From: Rugalucina vietnamica
Taxonomy: Eukaryota; Mollusca; Bivalvia; Lucinida; Lucinidae
NCBI GenBank assembly: GCA_964017185.1
Contig: OZ024883.1
Coordinates: 44,074,395 to 44,138,394 of the forward strand
Length of the DNA: 64,000 bases
Direction of reading: 5' to 3'
The notes beneath the pieces are model-generated. The model was not told the DNA's origin, did not search any database, and saw nothing but the letters and a program-made list of their open reading frames with translations. Positions 43,885-54,742 of the stretch are shown one piece after another. Both the position numbers and the translations under genes were made by a program. Numbering within the stretch: position 1 is the first letter of the stretch; every line of letters starts with the position of its first letter.

Positions 43885-44088
43885 TTATTATTTCAGGTAG
43901 CATGATTGTTTTGGGATAAACAGTAGAAATAATATAGTTCAATGTCAGTTTTTTGACATGTAAGTGATTGATTTTTCTCGTTGCTAAGGCATGTCGAGTG
44001 TTGCTAGGATGCCATTTATGGAACTGAGTTACTTTGTAAGTGTGACTAGTTTAATATATACATACAGTGTATGTTTGGTAATATTTTT

Positions 44089-45714
44089 AGCTCACCTGAG
44101 CCGAAGGCTCACAGGTGAGCTTATAGTATACCCGTCCGTCCGTCGTGGGCGTTCACAATTTCAAAGATCTTCTTCTCTGAAACCGCTTGGCCAATCAAAC
44201 TGAAATTTTATGTGGAGCCTCCATGGGTAGGAGGAATGAAAGTTTGTTCACGGGAACTTGATCACATGACCAAGATGGCCGCCGCGCCCATATATGGTAA
44301 AAACCCTTCAAAAATCTTCTTCTCCAGAACCGGTGGGCCGATTTCCATGAAACTTGGTATGTAGCATCGGGGACTCCAGCCCATCATAGTTTGTTAAAAT
44401 GATGACCCTGGGTTGACCTTGACCTATTTTACGGCAAGGCCAATTTTGGAAACAAAGGAAAAAGTAAAAACTATGGATTTTTTTGAAAAGTAGTGCAGCC
44501 AGAGACCTGAAAAGCACTAATGTAGTAGATGAAGGTATGTGATTAATTTAGGTCAAGGTCATCTCTTGACCTTGGCCATTCTATTGTCCACTCTATTGTA
44601 CACACTTTTCAAAGATCTTCTCCTCTGAAACTGCTTGGCCAATCAAAGTTAAATTTTATGTGCAGCATCCATGGGTAGGGGTTACAAAAGTTTGATCGCG
44701 AAATCCAGGTCACATGACCAAGATGGCCGCCAGGCCCATAGATGGTAAAAACCACTCAAAAATCTTCTTCTCCAGAACTGGCAGGCCGATTTTCACGAAA
44801 CTTGGTATGTACCATTTAGGACTACATGGTAGTTTGATAAAATGATGACCCTAGCATGACCTTGACCTGGTTTACGGCAAGGTCAATTTTAGAAACATAG
44901 GCTTTTACATCGGAAAAAGTGAAAACTATGGATATTTTGGAAACTGTTGCAGCCCGAGACCTGAAAAGTGGTAGATGAAAAACAGCTAATGAAAGTACGT
45001 GATTTATTTAGGTCAAGGTCATCTCTTGACCTTGACCAGTCTGTCATCCATACACACTTTTCAAAGATCTTCTTCTCTGAAACCGCATGGCCAATCAAAG
45101 TGAAATTTTATGTGGAGCATCCATGGGTAGAGGTAACAAAAGCTTGATCGCGAAATCCAGGTCACATGACCAAGATGGCCGCCAGGCCCATAAATGGTAA
45201 AAACCACTCAAAAATCTTCTTCTCCAGAACTGGCAGGCCGATTTTCATGAAACTTGGTATGTAGCATTTGGGACTACAGCCCAAATTACAGTTTGTTGAA
45301 ATGATGACCCTAGGATGACCTTGACCTATTTTACGGCAAGGTCAATTTTGGAAACATAGGCTTTTACATGGGAAAAGGAGAAAACAATGGATATTTTGGA
45401 AACTGTTGCGTTATTCATTTTTGCTAGGTGCAGACAACTAATGGAGTCAATGAAGGTAAGTAATTAATGAAGGCCAGGGTCATTTCTTGACCTTGACCCA
45501 AGGTCATTAAAATATCAAAATTAAAATTATGGTTTTCTCAGAAATCACTGGGTTTGGAAACTATTGCAGCCTGAGACCTGAAACTTTGCAGATGCAGACA
45601 ACTTATGAAGTCAATAAAGGTGTGTGAGTACTCAAGGTCAAGGTCATTTCATGATGACTTAATACTCAAAGATAATGCTTCAGGTGAGCGTTCTCAGGAC
45701 CAATGGTCCTCTGG
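44089..45714 (+). mobile_element. Type-A AGCTCACC-family element (copy A3)
   Basis: 5' AGCTCACCTGAGCCGAAGG, a short CCGTCCGTCCGTCG tract, and diverged monomers with GGTCACATGACCAAGATGG and TGACCTTGACCTATTTTACG. 3' CAGGTGAGCGTTCTCAGGACC to CTGG|T. Inserted into unit 3 of the tandem repeat. Confidence 0.9.
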
Positions 45715-45811
45715 TTTTAGTAATTGGATCTTTCCATTGGTATCGAATCCTGAAAAAAAGGTGTTTATTCTCTTAAAAATAGTGATCTTCTTAAAGCGGC
45801 TGTTACTATGG

Positions 45812-46611
45812 TAGGGAGGTCAGTGATTTACCATAATTTAAAAAAATCATTAAAATAAGCTCACCAGTAGATGCAGAAGATGATTAGAAACAATGAGCAG
45901 TTCGAATTTTGCAAATCCGTTGAAAAATGACTGAGTTATTTAATTTTAAAATTTACTTTCAGCTGACTTTTTCTGCCAGTTTATCGATCAGTTTACATAG
46001 CTGGTACCCAGCATTTTTGATGCGCCACAATGTATTTGAATGGATACAGTGGGTGTCTTTGACCTTCTTGCGGGACATGTGCGCTTAGGTTTAAAAAAGA
46101 AATTTTAGCATGATGTCATTGTTTGAATATTCATTGACTATTTGGATGACTTCTGTCCACTTCTTTTACTCCAAAATAAGGAATTCCCATGTCTAAAAAT
46201 AGGCAATTTTCAATCCAATGGCATCCATGGTAATAAAATGCCAGGATGAAAAATTTGCATATCAGGTTAAAGATTGGTCTTTTATCTAAAATATCCATCA
46301 AGATATTTAAAGAAAACCAATCAGATGTAAAATAACAAATGATCAACTAAGTCACCTGTGAGCCAAGCAAAGTGAAATTTAATGGCGGCCATGTTTGTCT
46401 CCAAAAAACGGGTCATGTTCCACTGACCAAAAAATCAATAAAATGAAATTATTTCAAACTTATTTGTAAGTTTAAACATTTTACTTTCATTTGGTGTCAC
46501 TTTATTTTGATTTTGATTTCATTTATATAAAAAATTAATGCTTTGAAAAATTGTCATTTTACATTGTGCCAGAAGGCATTATCGGAAAATGTCAAACCGC
46601 TGACCTCCCTA
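45812..46611. mobile_element. TAGGGAGG-ended TIR element, 0.8 kb
   Basis: Left TAGGGAGGTCAGTG, right CGCTGACCTCCCTA. ACTATGG lies immediately outside both ends (ACTATGGTA if the boundary A/T is shared), a 7-9 bp duplication. The repaired site reads GTTACTATGGTAACC, the X-box palindrome expected at this offset of unit 3. TIR and TSD suggest hAT- or Mutator-type. No transposase recognised. Confidence 0.75.
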
Positions 46612-46740
46612 ACTATGGTAACCATTAAAAACACATTTTCTGCGTATGACACATTCAGTACTACCATAAAAGGGTAAAATGGACAGTTTTGAAGATGAGG
46701 CCAAAAACGCCCCTTAAAGACCCCAGCCCTTTCTATTTTT

Positions 46741-47235
46741 AAGGGGTAAATTTCTAATTTTGCTGCTTTATTACATAGATCTTCCACACAATTCTATTTT
46801 TTCTCTTATCAAAATAAATGGTAATACATGGGATGCCCAAACACCTACTTGGAACGAAAGCCTGGTCTGGGGCAGATCAAGATCCACCAACAATTTCAGT
46901 TCCTATATGGGCCACAACATGAGAAAATGTATCTTCGGACAAATTTTTGAGTGTTAGAAAACAATTTTACTTTGAATGTACAATGTTTCTAGAGTTGAGT
47001 AGTCCTTATTTGCCCGGATTATTCAAATTATTTTGTGAGTTATGACAAATTTTCTGTATGAACCCTGCAGACATCATTGTCCTGAAAACTGACGTCAAAG
47101 TTGCGTTATTCATTTTTGCAAGTTAGTAGCGCCCACAAAACTAGATGAATTCGCTCTGAAATGATAAGGCATTGGTCAAAACGTATTGTTTAGATGAGAC
47201 CATATCATCCTTACAGTCAATCTGTCGAAATCATA
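46741..47235. other. Intron sequence, nothing recognised
   Basis: No exon or repeat family. GTTGCGTTATTCATTTTTGC near 47100 resembles a phrase at 45407-45425 inside copy A3. Confidence 0.4.
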
Positions 47236-47471
47236 TGAGCCGCCACATAGGAAAACCAACAATCTGCATAGGCGAAAACAAATGTGAAGATCAGCTTCGC
47301 AGTAACTGCAAAGCTGATCAGCACCTTTGTTTTCGCTTCACGGATAGTACAATTCCTCTTCTTTCTAAATCCAAAACTTCCAGTTTCTAGCCATCTTCTG
47401 TGGCTGTACAGCCCGGTTTGTGTCGGACCTGGTCGGAACCCAAATTGTTGGTTTTCTCATGCACATGCTCA
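47236..47471 (+). mobile_element. Family C palindromic MITE, full length
   Basis: TGAGCCGCCACATAGG to CTCATGCACATGCTCA with the central hairpin slightly mismatched. Copy B5 starts 8 bp after it. Confidence 0.9.
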
Positions 47472-47478
47472 TATTGTT

Positions 47479-49273
47479 AGCTCACTTGAGCCGAAGGCTC
47501 ACAGGTGAGCTTATAGGATAGGCAGGCATCCGTCGTCCGTCCACAATTTCAAAGAAGAATATTTCTGAAGCTAGAAGGCTGATCTTGATCAAATTTAATG
47601 TGAAGCATAATTGGGTTGGGGGATTGATGGCATTAGGTTTTGGAGCAGATTGTATCAAAATTGTGGTTTCCATGGCAACAGATAGGTCCCATAGACTTAT
47701 TGGGAAAAACTAAAAAAATCTTCTTCTCTGAAACCACTAGGCCGACAGCTTTGATATTTGGTATGTAGCAATGGCTAATGGTCGTCTACATAAATTATGC
47801 CATTCATGCCCCTGGGGTCAAATTTGGCCACGCCCCGGGGGTCGATAGTCCCCATAGACTTACTATGGGAAAAAAATTAAAAAATCTTCTTCTCTGAAAA
47901 CACAGGGCCCGCAGCTTTGATATTTAGTATGTGGCAATGGCTAATGGTCCTCTACATAAATTGTGCCAGCCATGTCCCTGGGGTCAAATTTGGCCACGCC
48001 CCGGGGGTCGATAGTCTCCATAGACTTACAATGGGAAAAACTAAAAAAATCTTCTTCTCTGAAACCACTAGGCCCACAGCTTTGATATTTAGTATGTAGC
48101 AATGGCTAATGGTCCTCTACATAAATTGTGCCATTCATGCCCCTGGGGTCAAATTTGGCCAGGCCCCGGGGGTTGATAGTCTCCATAGACTTACTGTGGG
48201 AAAAAAATTAAAAAATCTTCTTCTCTGAAACCACAGGGCCCACTGCTTTGATATTTTGTATGTGGCAATGGCTAATGGTCCTCTACATAAATTGTGCCAA
48301 TCATGCCCCTGGGGTCAAATTTGGCCAAGCCCCGGGGGTCGATAATCTCCATAGACCTACAATAGGAAAAAAACTAAAAAAATCTTCTTCTCTGAAACCA
48401 CTAGGCCAACAGCTTTGATATTTGGTTTGTAGCAATGGCTAATGGTCTTCTACATAAATTGTGCCATTCATGCCCCTGGGGTCAAATTTGGCCACGCCCC
48501 GGGGGTTGATAGTCTCCATAGACTTACTATGGGAAAAAAATTCAAAAATCTTCTTCTCTGAAACCACAGGGCCCACAGCTTTGATATTTTGTATGTGGCA
48601 ATGGCTAATGGTCCTCTACATAAATTGTGCCAATCATGTCCCCGGGGTCAAATTTAGCCACGCCCCGGGGGTCGATAGTCTCCATAGACCTACAATAGGA
48701 AAAACTAAAAAAATCTTCTTCTCTGAAACCACTAGGCCCACAGCTTTGATATTTGGTATGTAGCAATGGCTAATGGTCCTCTACATAAATTGTGCCATTC
48801 ATGCCCCTGGGGTCAAATTTGGCCAGGCCCCAGAGGTTGATAGTCTCAATAGACTTGCTATGGGAAAAAATTCAAAAATCTTCTTCTCTGAAACCACAGG
48901 GCACACAGCTTTGATATTTTGTATGTGGCAATGGCTAATGGTCCTCTACATAAATTGTGCCAGCCATGCCCCTGGGGTCAAATTTGGCCACACCCCGGGG
49001 GTTGATAGTCTCCATAGACTTACAATGGGAAAAACTAAAAAAATTTCTTCTCTGAAACCAAAAGGCCCAGAGCTTCTATATTTTGTATGTAGCAATGTTT
49101 GGTAGTCCCCATTATAAATTGTGCCAGTCATGCCCCTGGGTGAAATTTGGCCATGCCCCGGGGGTCAATAGTGTCCATGCATAGACTTTCATTGGTCGAT
49201 TCTCTAATTTAAATCTCGTGAGCTTACAATGTGATAATCTCTCAGGTGAGCTTCAGGACCAATGGTCCTCTAG
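47479..49273 (+). mobile_element. Type-B AGCTCACC-family element (copy B5)
   Basis: AGCTCACTTGAGCCGAAGG to CTAG|T, with a very short CGTCCGTCC tract and about nine monomers. Confidence 0.93.
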
Positions 49274-49685
49274 TTTATTTTGTGACTATGTGGTTGCTAT
49301 GGTTACCATTTGATGATAGATATATGAAAATTAAGTATTATTTGGGCTAAAACAAGGTTAGATAACTCCAAATTTTGAATATAAATATGTTTTAAAACCC
49401 ATTTATTTGGTTGCCCAGTGTTCAAATATAAGAAGTACAGTGTTACTTCTAAAACATGTATGACATGATTTTTCCGCAATTGTGCATTTTTCTACTATTG
49501 ACACTAGTATGTCAGAAGGTACATTTTGTCGCGTTGAGGTTCATATATGAATTCTTGAATGTTGCCTTTCAGTGTAGCCTCCAATAAACTCCCTTTCCCT
49601 TCTATTGTAAATGTACTGTTTTGAATAAATACCGAGGCATTTAATAGAATTTTTACAATCCCTGTGATGCAAAAAATATGTTTTT
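49274..49685. other. Intron sequence, nothing recognised
   Basis: AT-rich. A GGTTGCTATGGTTACC palindrome at 49292-49307 resembles the X-box motif but is not in a tandem unit. Confidence 0.4.
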
Positions 49686-51002
49686 AGCTCACCTGAGCCG
49701 AAGGCTCACAGGTGAGCTTATAGTATACCCATGCTCTGGCGTCCGTCCGTCGTCGTCCGTCCGTCATCCACAATTTCAAAGATCTTCTCCTCTGAAACCG
49801 CTGGGCCAATCAAAGCCAAACTTCATGTGGAGCATCCTTAGGAAGGGGGAACGAATGTTTATATAAATGGTCCAGGTCACATGACCAAGATGGCCGCCAT
49901 GGCTATAAATAGCAAAAACCTTTAAAAATCTTCTTCTCCAGAACCAGAAGGCCTATGATCTTGAAACTTTGTGTGCAGCATCAGGGACAGGAGCTCTACA
50001 AAGTTTATATAAATCATGACCCTAGGATGACCTTGACCTATTTTACGGCAAGGTCAACTTAGGTCGCCAATTCATTTGAATGGGAAAAAATGGTAAAATC
50101 CTATTTAATAGGTAAAACTGAATAGGCAGATGGACAGAAGATTTATAATTATGGAAAAATTTTGCTCCCAGGGGGTTGTCTGCCCCTGCCCCCCGGGGCT
50201 ATATACATGTAAATTTCCAAAATATTGAAACATCTTCTCCTCTGAAACCGCTTGGCCAATCGAAGCCAAACTTCATGTGGAGCGTCCTTGGGGAGAGGGA
50301 AAAAAAGTTTATATAAATGGTCCAGGTCACATGACCAAGATCGCCGCCTTGGCTATAAATAGAAAAAAACCTTTAAAAATCTTCTTCTCCAGAACCAGAA
50401 GGCCACTGATTTTGAAACTTGGTGTGAATCATCAGTTACTGGAGCTCTACAAAGTTTATATAAATCATGACCCTGGGATGACCTTGACCTATTTTACGGC
50501 AAGGTCAACATAGGTCGCTCATGCATTTGAATGGGGAAAAGTGTTAAAATGTCATTTGTAGGGAAAAACTTGCAGCAAATGGGCAAATGGACTTAAAATT
50601 GATGATTCTGAAAAAATTTGGATCCCAGGGGTCTTTTGTCTGCTTCCACCCCGGTCTATTACAGTAATATTCAAAGATCTTCTTCTCTGCTTGGCCAGTC
50701 AAAGCCAAACTTTATGAGGAGCATTGTTAGGAAGTGGGAATGACAGTATATATAAATGGTCAAGGTCACATGACCAAGATGGCCGTCATGGCTTTAAATA
50801 GCAAAAACATTTATAAATCTTTTTCTCAAGAATCGGAAGACCTATGATTTTGAAACTTTGCCAGAAGCATCAGTGAATGGAGCTCTACAAAGTTTGTATA
50901 ATCATGACCCCCAGATGACCTTGACCTATTTTATGGCAAGGTCAGCTAATGTCGCATATCCCAGACCTCAGGTGAGCATTTACAGGACCATTGGTCCTCT
51001 GG
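49686..51002 (+). mobile_element. Type-A AGCTCACC-family element (copy A4)
   Basis: Starts AGCTCACCTGAGCCGAAGG, contains about three diverged monomers, and ends CTCAGGTGAGCATTTACAGG ... CTCTGG|T. Confidence 0.9.
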
Positions 51003-51411
51003 TTGTTTCGATTGATGCAACATCACACGTCGCATGCAGTAATGTAGTGTGGTAATTGGAAGCAGGCTCGATTGGACAACAACCTTCAGAGCTGATTACC
51101 TTGCTGTAGGTTGTTGCCAAATCAATGCAGCTTCCAATCACCACTTTTTGTTTTGTCACATGACATAGAAGCTGGGAGGCTGGAAAACCTGATTTATGCT
51201 TATGTGAAAACAAAGGCACAGATCTACAGTAACTGCGAAGCTGATCAGCGCCTTTGTTTTCGCAGAAAGGCGCAAGAAAGCTGCTATGCAAATGTGAGAA
51301 AACATGACCTGTCAATGAAATATATTAAGGTTAGGTGATAAATGTACTTGAATGCAAAGGTCAGAATATACATCAAACAAATTCTATCAATCTGTTCTTT
51401 GTTCCCTTGTT
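51003..51411. other. Short spacer with a decayed family C copy
   Basis: Around 51170-51310, GTGAAAACAAAGGCACAGATC and GCGAAGCTGATCAGCGCC keep the central hairpin arms. The termini are mostly lost. Confidence 0.6.
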
Positions 51412-52954
51412 AGCTCACCTGAGCCGTAAGGCTCACAAGGTGAGCTTATAGTATACCCATGCTCCGTCGTCCGTCCGTCCGTCCGTCGTCCGTCCGTCGT
51501 CCGTCCGTCCGTCCGTCGTCCGTCGTCCACCATTTTCAAAGATCTTCTTCTCTGAAACAGCTTGGCCAATCAAAGCCAAATTTTACATGAAGCATCTATG
51601 GGAAGGGGGAACCAATGTGTATATAAATAATCCAGGTCACATGACCAAGATGGCCGCCATGCCCATATATGGTAAAAACCCTTCAAAAATCTTCTTCTCC
51701 GGAACCACTGGACCGATTTCAACCAAACTTGGCATGAAGCATCGATGACTCAAGTACTACAATGTGTATATAAATCATGACCTTGCGGTGACCTTGACCT
51801 ATTTTACGGCAAGGTCAACATAGGTCGCCTTTGCATTTGAATGGGAAAAATTGTTAAATTGTCATTTAAAGGAAAAATCTTGCAGAAAATGAGCAGTAGG
51901 ACTGAATATTAATGATTCTGAAAAAAATTGGGCACCAGGGGCTCATATGCCCCCACCCCGGGGCAATATACATGTATATTATCATAATATTCAAACATCT
52001 TCTTCTCTGAAACCGCTTGGCCAATCAAAGCCAAATTTTACATGAAGCATCTATGGGAAGGGGGAACCAATGTATATATAAATAATCCAGGTCACATGAC
52101 CAAGATGGCCGCCATGCCCATATATGGTAAAAACCCTTCAAAAATCTTCTTCTCCGGAACCGGTGGACCAATTTTAATGAAACTTGGCATGAAGCATCGA
52201 TGGCTAAAGCGCTACAATGTATATATAAATCATGACCCTGTGATGACCTTGACCTATTTTACGGCAAGGTCAACATGGTCCCCAATGCATTTGAATGGGG
52301 AAAACTTTTAAAATGTCATTTAAAGTGAAAGTCTTGCAGGAAATGGGCAATAGGACTGACTATTAATGATTCTGACAAAAAATGGACCACAGGGGCTCAT
52401 TTGCCCCCACCCCGGGGCAATATACATGTATATCTCCATAATATTCAAACACTTCTCCTCTGAAACCACTTGGCGAATCAAAGCCAAATTTTATGTGAAG
52501 CATCTATAGGATGGGGTAACCAATATGTATATAAATAATCCAGGTCACATGACCAGGGTGGCCGCCAGGCCCATATATGGTAAAAATAATTCAAAAATCT
52601 CCTTCTCCGGAACCAGTGGACCGATTTCTACGAAACTTGGCTTGAAGCATCGATGGCTCAAGTACTACAATGTATATATAAATCATGACCCTGTGATGAC
52701 CTTGACCCAGTTTATGGCAAGGTCAACATGGGTTGCCAATGCATTGGAATGGGAATAACTGTTAAAATGTCATTTGAAGAAAAAAGCCAGCAGGAAATTG
52801 GCAAATTGACAAATATTGATTATTCTGAAAAAGAAAATGGCCCAAGGGCTTCCTCTGCCCCTGCACTGGGATTAAATACCATAATATTCAAACATGTTTT
52901 TTGGTATATGCAGCAGATCTCAGGTGAGCGTTTACAGGACCATTGGTCCTCTGG
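51412..52954 (+). mobile_element. Type-A AGCTCACC-family element (copy A5)
   Basis: 5' AGCTCACCTGAGCCGTAAGG with a one-base-longer hairpin loop, a long CCGTCCGTCGTCCGT tract (51466-51529), three 450 bp monomers, 3' CTCAGGTGAGCG ... CTGG|T. It is the closest relative of copy A1. Confidence 0.92.
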
Positions 52955-53324
52955 TTTGCTACTTTTAACGCAAATGGCCATGTCCAGAGAAAAGGAAAAT
53001 ATATATCAATGAATTTATCAATGTTTTATCTTGATTTTCATCATTATCATAAGCTTAGAGGAAATCAATCAGATGAAGATCATTTATAGTGTAGATTTAT
53101 TATAGAACATTGTGACTGAATGAGATAAACTGTACAGTAAAAAACGGTTATTGACAAATCAATGTCTTTTCGTGTTACACAGCTCTGTACTACTAATAGG
53201 ACAAATTACCTTCCTTTTTAAAAGTATCATTTTCGGAAAACACGCTTACTATCCTTGGTTCAAAATATTTAAGATTGATGCAATAAGAATCATCATGATG
53301 AAAACATCACAATTGCAGAATTTC
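52955..53324. other. Intron sequence, nothing recognised
   Basis: AT-rich without exon or repeat signal. Confidence 0.4.
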
Positions 53325-53440
53325 TCTTCTTCCTTTATCCGAAATTTCAAGCTTCTAACAATCTCCTGTAGCTGCACAGGTCGGTATGTGTCAGACCTGG
53401 TCGGAAACCGGGAAAATCGATTTTTTGGCGTCCCAGCTTA
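53325..53440 (+). mobile_element. Family C MITE, right half only
   Basis: CCGAAATTTCAAGCTTCTAAC, CAGACCTGGTCGGAAACC and a mutated terminus. It sits directly before the full copy at 53445. Confidence 0.7.
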
Positions 53441-53444
53441 TATA

Positions 53445-53680
53445 TGAGCCGCCACATGGGAAAACCAACAATCTGCATAGGCGAAAACAAAGACGCAGAT
53501 CAGCTTCGCGGTAACGGCAAAGCTGATCAGCATCTTTGTTTTCGCTACTCGGACAGTACAATTCCTCTTCTACTTAAAACCGAAATTTCAAGCTTCTAGC
53601 TCTTTTCTGTGCTTGTACAGACCGGTTTGTGTCGGACCTGTTCGGGTACCACATTGTTGGTTTTCCCACGAGGCGGCTCA
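53445..53680 (+). mobile_element. Family C palindromic MITE, full length
   Basis: 236 bp from TGAGCCGCCACATGGG to CACGAGGCGGCTCA, flanked by TATA and TATG. Confidence 0.92.
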
Positions 53681-53904
53681 TATGATGTTGCATCAATCTG
53701 GGCAGTAAGAAATTTGGTTGGTAGATAGGGTGTTAACATGCCTATGAAAACTTGCAACAAATATCTAGAGAAAGTCAGGCAGTCTATGAAAATCTCAAAC
53801 TTTGCTTGGCACTCAGCATTATAAAGTAAACACAGGCTCATGCCCATCATTAAGTAACTGATAAAAAGCGAGCTGCCCATATAATAGTGTGTAACATTAA
53901 AATT
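53681..53904. other. Intron spacer
   Basis: Nothing recognised. Confidence 0.4.
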
Positions 53905-54007
53905 GAATAACTGCATAGCTGATCAGTGCCTTTGTTTTTGCCCAATAGATAGAATAATATCTCTTCTTTTTAAATATAAAATTTGAAGATCACGGGAGGG
54001 CTCATAC
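53905..54007 (+). mobile_element. Family C MITE fragment
   Basis: ACTGCATAGCTGATCAGTGCC and TTTGTTTTTGCCCAATAGATAG match the right half of the hairpin and the following arm. It ends in a decayed GGGCTCA. Confidence 0.6.
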
Positions 54008-54235
54008 ATTGATTTTACTCTGTATACTGTAAATTCAGAAATTTTTGCATGATTTTATTTCCCATACTATCTATTTCCGAACTATTGACGAGTTCTTGAA
54101 TTCGTGAGAGTTCCCGTGCAGACATTAACGCTTATAGTAACTCTTTTTTTGTGAGAACTTTGAAGTTGCGAGGCAGCAACTTTGTGAATATGAGTGAAAA
54201 AATAAGTTATCGCGAACATTTCTGAACTTACAGCT

Positions 54236-54478
54236 TCAGGAAAACATGTCCATGAAATAAATATTCCCTTATACCCCACTTTCATATAGTAAAACTGGGG
54301 CATGCAGGGGTATACCTATTTTATTTTTGCTCAAAACACAGATAAGGCGGTTCTAATGAGTACCCACAATCTATGTTTTAGATCAAAAATAAGAAAAATA
54401 TCAAAAATTTTCCAAAGAAAAAAACTCACTTTACAACTTTAAAAATTTCTGTATATTGCATGGGTATGTTTTCATAAT
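54236..54478 (-). mobile_element. Family D MITE, inverted, centre deleted
   Basis: AGGAAAACATGTCCATGAAAT at the left and GCATGGGTATGTTTTCATAA at the right. One central arm is lost (ACAGATAAGGCGGTTCTAAT). It ends 20 bp before the fifth ICE1-like exon. Confidence 0.82.
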
Positions 54479-54497
54479 CAGTAATCTGTCATTTCAG

Positions 54498-54578
54498 AGC
54501 AAATACAGTCTAGAAGTAGAGCTGAGAACAAAGAATGCTGAGGTCGAAGATGCTGTAAATAAGATGGTTTGTGCGCAG
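54498..54578 (+). CDS. ICE1: ICE1-like gene, fifth coding exon
   Basis: Acceptor TCTGTCATTTCAG (54497) and donor GCGCAG|GTTAGT (54579). 27 codons in phase 0 at both ends: SKYSLEVELRTKNAEVEDAV followed by NKMVCAQ. It continues the charged coiled-coil pattern of the earlier exons, and LETEPLRK joined to SKYSLEVEL is compatible with one uninterrupted helix. Further exons must lie downstream; none was found before the window ends. Confidence 0.7.
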
Positions 54579-54742
54579 GTTAGTCTGACAGTTACTGATT
54601 TCACTTGCGGTTTCTTTAAGGAATTTTTTGTCTTTACTGCGAGTTATTGAGACAAGTACCAGCTGTGGATAAAAACATTACGAAATATTGAGATTTTTTG
54701 GTTGTAAAAATGAAAATTTTCACTGGAAAACTTTTTATTTTT

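Larger units (their letters stand above)
41444..46740 (+). repeat. 335 bp tandem repeat, three units, interrupted by three transposons
   Basis: Unit starts (AATTCTCTTTT.CTAAGGCATA) are at 41444, 41778 and 43965. Removing the inserts B4, A3 and the TAGGGAGG element gives spacings of about 334 and 355 bp. A GTTACCATGGTAAC-type palindrome sits at offset about 207-218 in each unit. Unit 3 is diverged after the palindrome, so the right end (given approximately) is uncertain. Confidence 0.75.
30943..54497 (+). other. Giant intron of the ICE1-like gene, built of transposons
   Basis: Bounded by GTAGAG and CTGTCATTTCAG, with matching phases on both sides. Its recognisable content is five type-B and three type-A AGCTCACC-family elements, family C, D and F copies, a hAT-like element, a TAGGGAGG element and a 335 bp tandem repeat. 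No additional convincing exon was found inside, but a short exon could be missed. Confidence 0.7.

Noticed and set aside
30943-54497. Extra ICE1-like exons in the giant intron
   Set aside because: Acceptor- and donor-flanked open stretches were looked for between the repeats; none had matching phase and coiled-coil character. Exon phases on either side already match.
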